Below, one piece after another: positions 50,303-58,433 of a stretch of 64,000 bases of DNA. Made by a program: the position numbers and the translations under genes. The DNA is from Parolsenella sp958406235 (lineage in GTDB: Bacteria; Actinomycetota; Coriobacteriia; Coriobacteriales; Atopobiaceae), in the NCBI RefSeq assembly GCF_039062465.1, contig NZ_JBCLNF010000001.1, positions 380,927-444,926 of the forward strand, in the 5' to 3' direction. The number at the start of each line of letters is the position of its first letter. The first letter of the stretch is position 1. The notes beneath the pieces were generated by a model. It did not search any database, was not told where the DNA came from, and worked only from the letters and a program-made list of their open reading frames with translations.

Positions 50303-51685
50303 TTAGGCCTCCTCGTCAGAAGGCACGATTTCGCCCTCGAGTTCGTAACAGAAAGCCTCGGTCAGCAGCACACGAACAACGTCTCCGACGGAAGCCTCCC
50401 CTTCCGGAATGTGAACCGCGCCGTCGCAATCGGGAGCCTGGAACCAAGCGTGACCAATGAGCTCGGGCTCGTCTCCGTCCGTGTCAACGCCGTCGATGAT
50501 GACGTCGACAACCTCGCCGACGTGGCTCGCCGTCGCGGAGAAACCAAGCTCCTCCGCGATGTCAATCAGGCGCTGGGTACGCTCGAGCTTCGTCTCCTCG
50601 TCAACTTGGCCGTCCATCTCGGCACCGCGCGTGCCCTCTTCGGGCGAATAAGCAAAAACGCTGGTGTAATCGAACTCCTCCTTGGAGATGAATTCGACAA
50701 GCTCCTCAAACTCGTCATCGGTCTCTCCGGGGAATCCAGCCATACCGGTCGTGCGCAAAACCATACCGGGAATCTCGCGGCGAAGACGCGCGAACAGCTC
50801 GGAGTATTCCTCGGCGCTGCCGGAACGGTTCATGCTCTTGAGCACACGAGAGTTGCAGTGCTGGATAGGCATGTCAATATACGGGAGAACCTCGGGCGTA
50901 TCCCGAATCGCAGCAATGAGCTCGTCGGTCATTCCCTCTGGCTGGAGATACAGGACGCGCAGCCATGCGCCGTACGGCCTTACGACCTCTGCAAGGCGCA
51001 CAAGAAGGCTCGCAAGGGTGTCGTCCTCGCCAAGGTCCTTGCCCCAAATGCCCGTATCCTGACCGATGAGAACGAATTCCCTAACACCCTGCTCCGCAAG
51101 GGCCTTGACCTCGGCGACGATCTCGTTATAAGGCCTCGAGGCATAGCGCCCACGAATATAGGGGATTGCGCAGAAGGAGCAGAAACGGTCGCATCCATCA
51201 GAGATCTTGATGTACGCGCTTGCGCCCTCAACAGTACGGAGCGGCTCGGCAAGCGGGCCGGCAGCGGAACCCTCGGCAGCCGGGACGAGGGATTCTCTGC
51301 CCAGGACGCCATCAATGACCCCAACGATCCCGTCCTCGGCATCCGCTCGAACGAAAGCCGCGACCTCGGGGAGCTCGGCAGGAAGATCGTCTCCGTATCT
51401 CGAGGGGACGCATCCGCACATGACGATGGGACGCTCGCGAACGCCCTCGCGGGCAGCCTCGGCAAGCTCAAGCGTACGCTCGATGCTCTCAGAGGCAGCA
51501 CTTGCGAGGAAGGAGCAGGTGTTAACGATGACCGCATCCGCATCGGCCACGTCATCGGCCTCTCCATAACCGGCTCGCAGCAGGAGGCTGCGCATACGGT
51601 CAGTGTCGACCTCGTTCTTCGCACACCCGAGCGTTACGAAAAGAATCAGGGGGGCGTCAGCCTCATTGACATTGCTCATCGTCAT
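50303..51685 (-). CDS. rimO: Ribosomal protein S12 methylthiotransferase RimO
   Basis: A radical-SAM methylthiotransferase for Asp88 of S12. It has LGCAKNEVDTDRM, NTCSFLASA and CGCVPSRYG (N-terminal cluster cysteines), then the radical SAM motif CDRFCSFC near residue 150 and a C-terminal TRAM domain. LGCAKN and its place beside pgsA separate it from miaB at 42287. ATG 51685 has AGAAAGG upstream; the frame opens from a TTG at 51703. Length is 460 residues. Confidence 0.92.
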   Translation of the reverse strand: MTMSNVNEADAPLILFVTLGCAKNEVDTDRMRSLLLRAGYGEADDVADADAVIVNTCSFLASAASESIERTLELAEAAREGVRERPIVMCGCVPSRYGDDLPAELPEVAAFVRADAEDGIVGVIDGVLGRESLVPAAEGSAAGPLAEPLRTVEGASAYIKISDGCDRFCSFCAIPYIRGRYASRPYNEIVAEVKALAEQGVREFVLIGQDTGIWGKDLGEDDTLASLLVRLAEVVRPYGAWLRVLYLQPEGMTDELIAAIRDTPEVLPYIDMPIQHCNSRVLKSMNRSGSAEEYSELFARLRREIPGMVLRTTGMAGFPGETDDEFEELVEFISKEEFDYTSVFAYSPEEGTRGAEMDGQVDEETKLERTQRLIDIAEELGFSATASHVGEVVDVIIDGVDTDGDEPELIGHAWFQAPDCDGAVHIPEGEASVGDVVRVLLTEAFCYELEGEIVPSDEEA

Positions 51686-51778
51686 ACGATGCCTTTCTTG
51701 CAAAAGACTCCCGACGGCCTGCGTCGCATAAAAGGAGTCAGCAGTCGTTTCTCGTCTCTACGTCCAACTGACAGAACG

Positions 51779-51797
51779 CCCCGGATAAATGTCCGGG
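51779..51797 (-). terminator. Possible weak terminator after yajQ
   Basis: A 6-bp GC stem (51780-51785 with 51792-51797) with a 6-base loop lies 14 bases past the yajQ stop. There is no clear T tract. Confidence 0.35.
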
Positions 51798-51810
51798 ACG
51801 CGAGCTCATT

Positions 51811-52308
51811 CTAGCGATAGTTGTTGAACTGAAGGGGAATGCCGTAGTCCTGGTCGCGAAGGAAGGCGATAACCTCCTGAAGCGCGTCTCTGGAAGCGCT
51901 CGTAACACGAAGCTTATCGTCCTCGACGGTAGCCTTCACCTTGAGCTTAAGATCGCGAATATCCTTCGAAATCTTCTTCGCACACTCCTTGTCAATGCCC
52001 TGGACGATATGGCCAACGACGCGAACGCTACCACCCGAGGCGGCCTGGGGCTTATCCCAGCTCAAGCTCTTGAGATCGACCTGTCGCTTGACGAGGCGGC
52101 CGTTGAAAACGTCGATGACCTGCTTTGCAACAAAATCGGCCGGGGCGTTGACGGTCACGATGGCATCGGCCTTCGAAAGCTCGATGGAAGCACCGGAACC
52201 CTTCAGGTCATAACGCTGCGTTAGCTCGCGAGCGGTCTGCTGATAGGCGTTGTCGACCTCCTGCATGTCAACGGTGGAGACAACGTCGAAACTTGAATCC
52301 TTAGCCAT
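51811..52308 (-). CDS. YajQ-family nucleotide-binding protein
   Basis: A 165-residue protein matching YajQ across its length: SSFDVVSTVDMQEVDNA at the start, QRYDLKGSGASIEL, and the tail VIAFLRDQDYGIPLQFNNYR. YajQ proteins have two RNP-like folds; some bind cyclic di-GMP, others nucleic acid. No GGDEF gene is seen nearby to favour the former. Confidence 0.9.
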   Translation of the reverse strand: MAKDSSFDVVSTVDMQEVDNAYQQTARELTQRYDLKGSGASIELSKADAIVTVNAPADFVAKQVIDVFNGRLVKRQVDLKSLSWDKPQAASGGSVRVVGHIVQGIDKECAKKISKDIRDLKLKVKATVEDDKLRVTSASRDALQEVIAFLRDQDYGIPLQFNNYR

Positions 52309-52361
52309 ATGGCATCCCTTCGGGGCGACTGCCCAGGTAGTGAATACGAACTGAATAGACG

Positions 52362-53864
52362 CTATTCCTCGGAAGAATCCGAGTCATCGTCAGAGGAACC
52401 AGCAGAAGCCGTTGTTGACGCAGTCGTGGCCGCGGAGGGATCCGTCCCCTGAATCGTGACGGAGGACACGCCCGCGCTCTTGCTGCCGAAGATCTGGCGC
52501 TCGCCATTCTTTGTCACGGTGACGACGCTTGGGTCGCTCACGCGAATCTCGATGTTCTTCGTGACCGTATACTCCTCAGACCAAGCCCCCGTGATGGACT
52601 CTGCCACCTTCTGCTCACCGTCACAGGTGATTTCAACCCATGTCGTCGCACCTTCATCCACTGAAACCGCGACCTTGGTCTCCTGAGAGGCGGCGGCCGC
52701 GCTCGACGCAGCCTTCCTCTCCGCAGCGTCAGAGAGAACTTGCTGCTCGAGCGTCGAAGCGGTGGTCGCAGCCTGAGCAGTGTCAGAGGTGACAGCAGTT
52801 ACCACATCGACCTTGCCGTTATCGTTCTTCGAGGAAGCACACGAGCGAACCGAAGAAGAAATGATAATGATCAGAACGACAGCCAGAGCAATCGCGATGA
52901 GCGCGACGACACGCCTCGGATCCGAGGTGAAGGCCTGGATGAAGCCGGCGAAGCCGCTAGCCTGCGGCTGATTGTTGCGCGAGCGAAGATCGCGAGAGCG
53001 ATTGGGCTGAGGGCGCCTCTTGACATTGGGGCGCTCGGGCGTGGGCACATTGCGAGAGCCCTCACGGCCCGCACGCGTGGAAGAAGGACGATATGGACGC
53101 GCCTCGGAGTCAAAGCGAAGGTCATCGCGATACTGGCCAGCATTCACACGACGCGTGGTCACGTCTCCACCAGGAAGCTCGCGACCACGAGAGCTCCCAC
53201 CCCGACCGGCGTATCTAGAAGACCCATACGATGAACCGTAGGACTCCCCGTCTCCACGGGAGCGCCTTGCATAGCCGGCCTCGCGAGCTCGACGATTGCG
53301 ATCAGGCTCGTTGGGATCGCGCCGCGTATAGCGACGATCCTGTTCTTGCGAACCACGATACCCAGCGTATACGGATTGCCCGTAACGAGATGTCCCGGGC
53401 TGAGTACGAGAGACGTACGAATTACCACGAGAGGAATACTCGGAACGATAGTCATAGCGAGCACGCGGCATACCGGCAGAATCATCTTGTCCAGACGGAA
53501 GCGAAGGCGGAGTCATCGAGACGGGCTTGATGATGTTCGTGGCCGAAGCCGCGCCCTTATAAGAGGGCTCATCCGAAAGGCTTGCAAGGCCGGAAGGGGC
53601 ACGACCGGTAACGCCGGCGACATACTCGGCGTGCTCGCGCTCATAGAGCTCACTGATCTCGCGAGAGTCAAGGCCAAGGTATCTCGCATAGCTAGAAACC
53701 ATGCCCTGGGCATAGCCTAGAGCAGGAAGATGATCGAAGTCGCCGGCCTCGAACGCCTCAAGTACGCTTTCGCGCATGCGAAGCACCTTGGCCGCCTGCG
53801 GGATCGAGAGGCGCAGCTGCCTGCGACGATTGTAAAGAATCTCGGCATAACGATAACGAGCCAC
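52362..53864 (-). CDS. RodZ-like HTH membrane protein with an Arg/Ser/Tyr/Gly-rich linker
   Basis: A 500-residue protein. An N-terminal helix-turn-helix (about 5-80: EILYNRRRQLRLSIPQAAKVL) is of the Xre/RodZ type. Residues about 133-305 are a low-complexity linker rich in Arg, Ser, Tyr and Gly. A single membrane helix lies at about 319-338, and an outside domain (about 405-475) with WVEITCDG resembles DUF4115 of RodZ. The tail is Ser/Thr/Asp-rich. RodZ links MreB to cell shape; no mreB is seen here, so the role is inferred. It lies directly downstream of ftsK. Confidence 0.82.
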   Translation of the reverse strand: MARYRYAEILYNRRRQLRLSIPQAAKVLRMRESVLEAFEAGDFDHLPALGYAQGMVSSYARYLGLDSREISELYEREHAEYVAGVTGRAPSGLASLSDEPSYKGAASATNIIKPVSMTPPSLPSGQDDSAGMPRARYDYRSEYSSRGNSYVSRTQPGTSRYGQSVYAGYRGSQEQDRRYTRRDPNEPDRNRRAREAGYARRSRGDGESYGSSYGSSRYAGRGGSSRGRELPGGDVTTRRVNAGQYRDDLRFDSEARPYRPSSTRAGREGSRNVPTPERPNVKRRPQPNRSRDLRSRNNQPQASGFAGFIQAFTSDPRRVVALIAIALAVVLIIIISSSVRSCASSKNDNGKVDVVTAVTSDTAQAATTASTLEQQVLSDAAERKAASSAAAASQETKVAVSVDEGATTWVEITCDGEQKVAESITGAWSEEYTVTKNIEIRVSDPSVVTVTKNGERQIFGSKSAGVSSVTIQGTDPSAATTASTTASAGSSDDDSDSSEE

Positions 53865-53872
53865 TGGCCTAT

Positions 53873-56566
53873 CTACACCTCCCTATAGGCCGCCTCGGCA
53901 GCCCTAAGTTCTTCGAGTCCATCGGCATCAAGGAGGACCTCACGGGGCTTTGAGCCGTCCGGAGGACCAACGATACCCTTCTGCTCGAGGTTATCCATAA
54001 TTCTTCCGGCCCTAGCGTACCCCACCTTAAGCCGTCTCTGAAGGCCACTTGTGGAACCTAGCTGAGAGTCCACAACAACTTGGGCAGCTTCCCACACGAG
54101 GGGATCGTCGTCCTCCATGCCTTCCGCGGTAGCGGCTCCACCCGCGGCAGCAGGCGCAACCGCAGATAGAATCTCGGCGTGATACTCAGGCTCACGCTGG
54201 TCACGAATGAAGGAGACGACGTTTTCAATCTCATCGTCACTGGCGTAGGCGCCAAGGACACGACGAAGGACGCCCCCACTCTTGCGGAAGAGCATGTCTC
54301 CCCTACCCATAAGCCTCTCCGCACCGGTCTGATCGAGAATGACGCGAGAGTCAATAGAAGACGAGACCTTAAGGGCAACGCGAGTGTCAACGTTCGACTT
54401 GATAAGGCCCGTGACGACGTCTGCCGAGGGACGCTGCGTGGCCAGCACAAGGTGGATGCCCGCCGCGCGAGCCAGCTGCGCGATGCGGACGATCGAGGCC
54501 TCGACGTCCTTGCCGGCAACCATCATGAGGTCACTCAGCTCGTCGATAACGATGACGAGGTACGGCATCGGCTTGGGCGGATTCTCCATGTCGGCGAACT
54601 TGCCGTCCTCGACCATCTTGTTGTAGACCTTCACATCGCGAGCACCGGCCCTCTCGAAGACCTTGAGGCGACGATCCATCTCGGTGACGGCCCACTGCAG
54701 AGCGCTTGCAGCCTGCCTGGGCTCAGTCACAACCGGCACATACAGGTGCGGAAGGCCCGCATAGCAGGAGAACTCGACGCGCTTGGGGTCGACGAGAATC
54801 AGACGCACCTGCTCGGGCGTGGTGCGCATGATAAGCGACATGATGATCGCGTTGATCAGCACCGACTTACCAGAGCCCGTGGTACCGGCGACAAGCATGT
54901 GCGGCATGCGCGCAAGGTCCGCGACGACCGGCGCGCCCTCTGAGTCTCTTCCGATCGCAAACTCGAGGGGCCCACCCTGCGCATACGGGAGAACGTCACC
55001 AAGGCAGACGTTCTGACGCTTCTTGTTGGGAATCTCGATGCCCACAAGCGACGTACCCGGGATGGGCGCAAAGATGCGGACGGACTCAGACGCAAGCGAA
55101 AGCTGGATATCATCCTGCAGATTCGTGATCTTGTTGACGCGCTCGCCCTCGCCCATCTCGATCTTGAAGGTCGTGACAAGAGGACCAGCCGTCCAACCAG
55201 AGACACGGCTCGTGAGGCCAAACTCCTCAAGCGTCGACTGCAGGCGCCTCGCCGTACGCTCAAGCTCGGCGTCCGTGCTTGCGGAGCTGGCAGAATTCGG
55301 GTTACTCGAAAGGAGCGAAAGCGGTGGCAACGTGAAATCGTCCGACGCGTCGCCCGGACGCGACGGCGTATCAGGGGCCACAGCGACACGCTTGCGAGAA
55401 CCCCTGCCGGGCTTTGGCTTTGCTGGAGAAGCGGCCTCCTTGGTCTTCCTGTACGCGTCCACGTCGGCGCCGGCCTTGGCGGCCGTATCAATGAGAAACG
55501 ACGGGACGGCGGTCGCGGAGCCCGCATTCGCAGGAGACTTGGATTCATCCTCGTCAAAGGGGACGTCCCAGATGGTCGGCTCGGCAGAGGAAGGTTCGAC
55601 GTCACCGGAAGCAGCGGCGGTCTCAGCGGGAGCAAGCTCCTCCTTAACGCAGGCAACGGGCATAACGCCGCCAGCGGGACGCTCGCCCTCGATATCTAGC
55701 TTGGGGTGGCGTTTACGCCGAAGCACCGAGGTCTTGGGCTCAGGCTCGGAAGCGACACCCAGGGGCATCGTTGCCGTGGCGTGATCGACGTGATCAGGGG
55801 AGGATGAGCCGCGACGCAGGACGGACGTCTTGCGAGAACCGATGAACGATGTCGCAGGCTCTTCCGCAGGCGGCATCTCGGGCTCAAGAGAATCATCCCA
55901 CGTTTCGTCCTCAACCCAGGATGCCTGGGCCTGATTCGCGCGCTCGGTGCGACGACGAGTCGCTCCCCTCTCTCGAGCAGCGACGAACTTATCGGCAGCA
56001 ACTCCCATGGAGCGCTGGATACGAAGAGCGAGCTTCGAGATGGAGAAGCCGCACACTACGAGTCCGCAGATGGCGAGTCCCACGAGGAGGACCATGCCGA
56101 CGACCTGCCCCATGAACGTAAGCAGGACCCAAGCGACACCCGACCCGACATATCCGCCATAAGCGATGGCGACGTCAGCGGAAAGGACCGCATCCGCACT
56201 CGCGGCGGCACCGGGAGAGAGGATGGACAGCATCGAAAGAACCGAAAGCACGACCATTGCCAGGCCAGCAGCCACGCGCGCGACGATTGAGGAATCCGTA
56301 GGGAGGAACATCGTCACGGCAAAGAGGATCAGCGCGATCGGCACGAGAAGCGCACCCTCGCCAAAGCCAAGGCGCAGGCCCTCCGCCACGGCTCGAGTGA
56401 GAATCGCATCACTCGTGGAAACGAGCGCGGCGATCATCGCAACCGCGACGACAATGATGATGACGCCGACGAGGTCGTTTGCCATACCGGAAGAGGCGCC
56501 CGCCGAAGCGGGCCCCCTCTGCGAGCTTCTGTTCTGTTGTGCGTTTGAGCTGCGTTTCGCGGGCAT
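53873..56566 (-). CDS. ftsK: DNA translocase FtsK/SpoIIIE
   Basis: A membrane-anchored DNA pump that clears chromosome ends from the division septum. Four N-terminal membrane helices (about 30-190) are followed by a variable Pro/Ala/Glu-rich linker (about 200-420). The motor has Walker A GTTGSGKSVLINA and Walker B LVIVIDELSDLMM. The gamma winged-helix domain at the end has STSGLQRRLKVGYARAGRIM and reads orientation sequences. Length is 897 residues. Confidence 0.95.
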   Translation of the reverse strand: MPAKRSSNAQQNRSSQRGPASAGASSGMANDLVGVIIIVVAVAMIAALVSTSDAILTRAVAEGLRLGFGEGALLVPIALILFAVTMFLPTDSSIVARVAAGLAMVVLSVLSMLSILSPGAAASADAVLSADVAIAYGGYVGSGVAWVLLTFMGQVVGMVLLVGLAICGLVVCGFSISKLALRIQRSMGVAADKFVAARERGATRRRTERANQAQASWVEDETWDDSLEPEMPPAEEPATSFIGSRKTSVLRRGSSSPDHVDHATATMPLGVASEPEPKTSVLRRKRHPKLDIEGERPAGGVMPVACVKEELAPAETAAASGDVEPSSAEPTIWDVPFDEDESKSPANAGSATAVPSFLIDTAAKAGADVDAYRKTKEAASPAKPKPGRGSRKRVAVAPDTPSRPGDASDDFTLPPLSLLSSNPNSASSASTDAELERTARRLQSTLEEFGLTSRVSGWTAGPLVTTFKIEMGEGERVNKITNLQDDIQLSLASESVRIFAPIPGTSLVGIEIPNKKRQNVCLGDVLPYAQGGPLEFAIGRDSEGAPVVADLARMPHMLVAGTTGSGKSVLINAIIMSLIMRTTPEQVRLILVDPKRVEFSCYAGLPHLYVPVVTEPRQAASALQWAVTEMDRRLKVFERAGARDVKVYNKMVEDGKFADMENPPKPMPYLVIVIDELSDLMMVAGKDVEASIVRIAQLARAAGIHLVLATQRPSADVVTGLIKSNVDTRVALKVSSSIDSRVILDQTGAERLMGRGDMLFRKSGGVLRRVLGAYASDDEIENVVSFIRDQREPEYHAEILSAVAPAAAGGAATAEGMEDDDPLVWEAAQVVVDSQLGSTSGLQRRLKVGYARAGRIMDNLEQKGIVGPPDGSKPREVLLDADGLEELRAAEAAYREV

Positions 56567-56572
56567 GCGGGG

Positions 56573-58231
56573 CTAGACCTCCATGACGACCGGAATGATC
56601 ATCGGGCGGGTGTGGGTCTTGGACCAGAGGTAGTTCGTGAGCGAGTTGCGGACAGCCTTGCGAAGGACGTCGACAGAAGGGCTGCCCTGGTTATTCTTAT
56701 CAACCGTGGAGCGAACAAGGTCCTCGATGCCGGCAAGGAGCTCGTCATCGCTCGAGAACGAGACGCCGCGGCTGGAGACATCGACGTCAGCGACCTTGAG
56801 GGAGCGGCTCTTGAGCATGACGACGCAGGTGACGATTCCGTCCTGGGCGAGCTTCTGACGGTCGCGAAGAACGACGGGGTCAGTATCACCGATACGAAGG
56901 CCGTCAACGTAGATAATGCCAGAATCGACGCTGGGGCCAAGCGTGACCTTGCCGTCGCGCATCTGGAGAGAGTCGCCGTTGTCGAGCAACCAGATGTTCT
57001 CGCGGGGAACGCCTACGGATTCCGCGAGCTTCGCGTGAGCGCGAAGGTGAACGGCCTCGCCGTGGACCGGCATGAAGTTGCGCGGATGCACCATCGCGAG
57101 CATGAGCTTGAGCTCCTCCTGGCGACCGTGGCCAGAAACGTGCACGACGGCGTTTGACTTATCGAAGACCTCGCAGCCGATCTTGGACAGCGAGTTGATA
57201 ATGCCCTGAACGCTCTTCTCGTTACCGGGAACGGGCGTGGCGGAGATGATGACGGTGTCGCCTTCGCAAATGGAAAGGCTCTTGTGCTCGCCATTCGCCA
57301 TGCGAGCGAGCGCAGAGAGGGGCTCGCCCTGGCTACCGGTGCAGAGAACGACGATCTTGTCTTCGGGGATATCACGAAGCTCGAACGCATCCAGGATGTC
57401 CTCGTCCGCAATCTTGAGATAGCCGAGCTGGCGGGCGATCTTGGTGTTAGTCACCATGGAACGACCGGTCACGACGACCTTGCGGCCTACCGCAGTGGCG
57501 GCATCGCAGACCTGCTGGAGACGGTGGATGTGGCTGGAGAAGCTCGCGACGAAAACGCGACCGGGGGCGTTCTTGATAATGTGCCTGAGCGCGGCGCCCA
57601 CCGTGGCCTCGCTTGGGGTGAAGCCAGGGATGTTGGCGTTCGTGGAATCAGAAAGCAGCAGGTCGACACCCTGCTTGGCAAACTTGTTGATGGCGTTGTA
57701 GTTGGGCGTGACGCCATCGATGGGAGTCTGGTCGAGCTTGAAGTCGCCCGTGTGCATGACGGTGCCGGCAGGCGTCTTGATATAGAGGCCGAGCGCGCCG
57801 GGGATCGAGTGCGTCATCGCGAAGAACTGGAGCGTAAAGCAGCCGAGACTGATGCTGGAGCCATCAGTGACCTCACGGAACTTCGGGCTCTTGATGTTGT
57901 GCTCGGCGAGCTTGCCATCAATCATGCCAAGCGTGAGCTTGCTCGAGAAGATGGGCACCTTGCGCGTGAGGTCCATAAGGAGGTACGGGAGCGCACCCGT
58001 ATGGTCCTCGTGACCGTGAGTGATCACGATGCCGCGGAGCTTCTCCTCGTTCTCGAGGACATAGGTGTAGTCAGGAAGGACGAGGTCGATTCCAGGCTGA
58101 TCATCATCGGGGAACATAAGGCCAGCGTCGACGAGGACCATGTCATCGCCGCACTCGAACGCCGTCATGTTCTTTCCGATGCCATCAAGGCCGCCAAGCG
58201 GGATGATCTTGAGCGTCGGGGTCTTTGACAT
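56573..58231 (-). CDS. rnj: Ribonuclease J
   Basis: A metallo-beta-lactamase/beta-CASP nuclease with 5'-3' exo- and endonuclease activity. The zinc motif THGHEDHTGALP lies near residue 74 and MHTGDFK near 165; the beta-CASP part has SDSTNANIPG and HVSGHGRQEELK. Length from ATG 58231 is 552 residues. The longer open frame to 58330 runs over the predicted leader. An AAGGAGG site is 12 bases upstream, a rather long spacing. Confidence 0.93.
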   Translation of the reverse strand: MSKTPTLKIIPLGGLDGIGKNMTAFECGDDMVLVDAGLMFPDDDQPGIDLVLPDYTYVLENEEKLRGIVITHGHEDHTGALPYLLMDLTRKVPIFSSKLTLGMIDGKLAEHNIKSPKFREVTDGSSISLGCFTLQFFAMTHSIPGALGLYIKTPAGTVMHTGDFKLDQTPIDGVTPNYNAINKFAKQGVDLLLSDSTNANIPGFTPSEATVGAALRHIIKNAPGRVFVASFSSHIHRLQQVCDAATAVGRKVVVTGRSMVTNTKIARQLGYLKIADEDILDAFELRDIPEDKIVVLCTGSQGEPLSALARMANGEHKSLSICEGDTVIISATPVPGNEKSVQGIINSLSKIGCEVFDKSNAVVHVSGHGRQEELKLMLAMVHPRNFMPVHGEAVHLRAHAKLAESVGVPRENIWLLDNGDSLQMRDGKVTLGPSVDSGIIYVDGLRIGDTDPVVLRDRQKLAQDGIVTCVVMLKSRSLKVADVDVSSRGVSFSSDDELLAGIEDLVRSTVDKNNQGSPSVDVLRKAVRNSLTNYLWSKTHTRPMIIPVVMEV

Positions 58232-58337
58232 ATGTGAGGAATTCCTCCTTGGTCTAGGGACTAAAAGGTAAAGCGGCGAAGCCGCGTCTTCATGAGTGTG
58301 GGAAGAAGGCGTCGAACGCGCCTCCTGCAACTAATTG

Positions 58338-58366
58338 ATTATAACAGCGAAGGGAGGGTCCCAGAA
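58338..58366 (-). promoter_or_regulatory. Possible promoter of rnj, overlapping the pnp terminator
   Basis: A perfect TATAAT (58343-58338) lies 17 bases after TTCTGG (58366-58361). The -35 is poor, and it sits in the loop of the pnp terminator hairpin. The predicted leader to ATG 58231 is about 100 bases. Confidence 0.45.
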
Positions 58367-58381
58367 GAGGACCCTCCCTTC
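58349..58381 (-). terminator. Terminator after pnp
   Basis: A perfect 13-bp stem (58349-58361 with 58369-58381) and a 7-base loop lie 52 bases past the pnp stop. The T tract is weak. The hairpin also overlaps the likely rnj promoter. Confidence 0.65.
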
Positions 58382-58433
58382 ACATGCGGTGTCAACCAGG
58401 AATTAACCTGTCTAACGTCCGCAAATCATACGA

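Noticed and set aside
49805..51814. 669-codon open frame on the plus strand
   Set aside because: It is antisense to rimO and the pgsA-pncC fusion, both with clear catalytic motifs. No ribosome site or family pattern is visible in the reverse frame.
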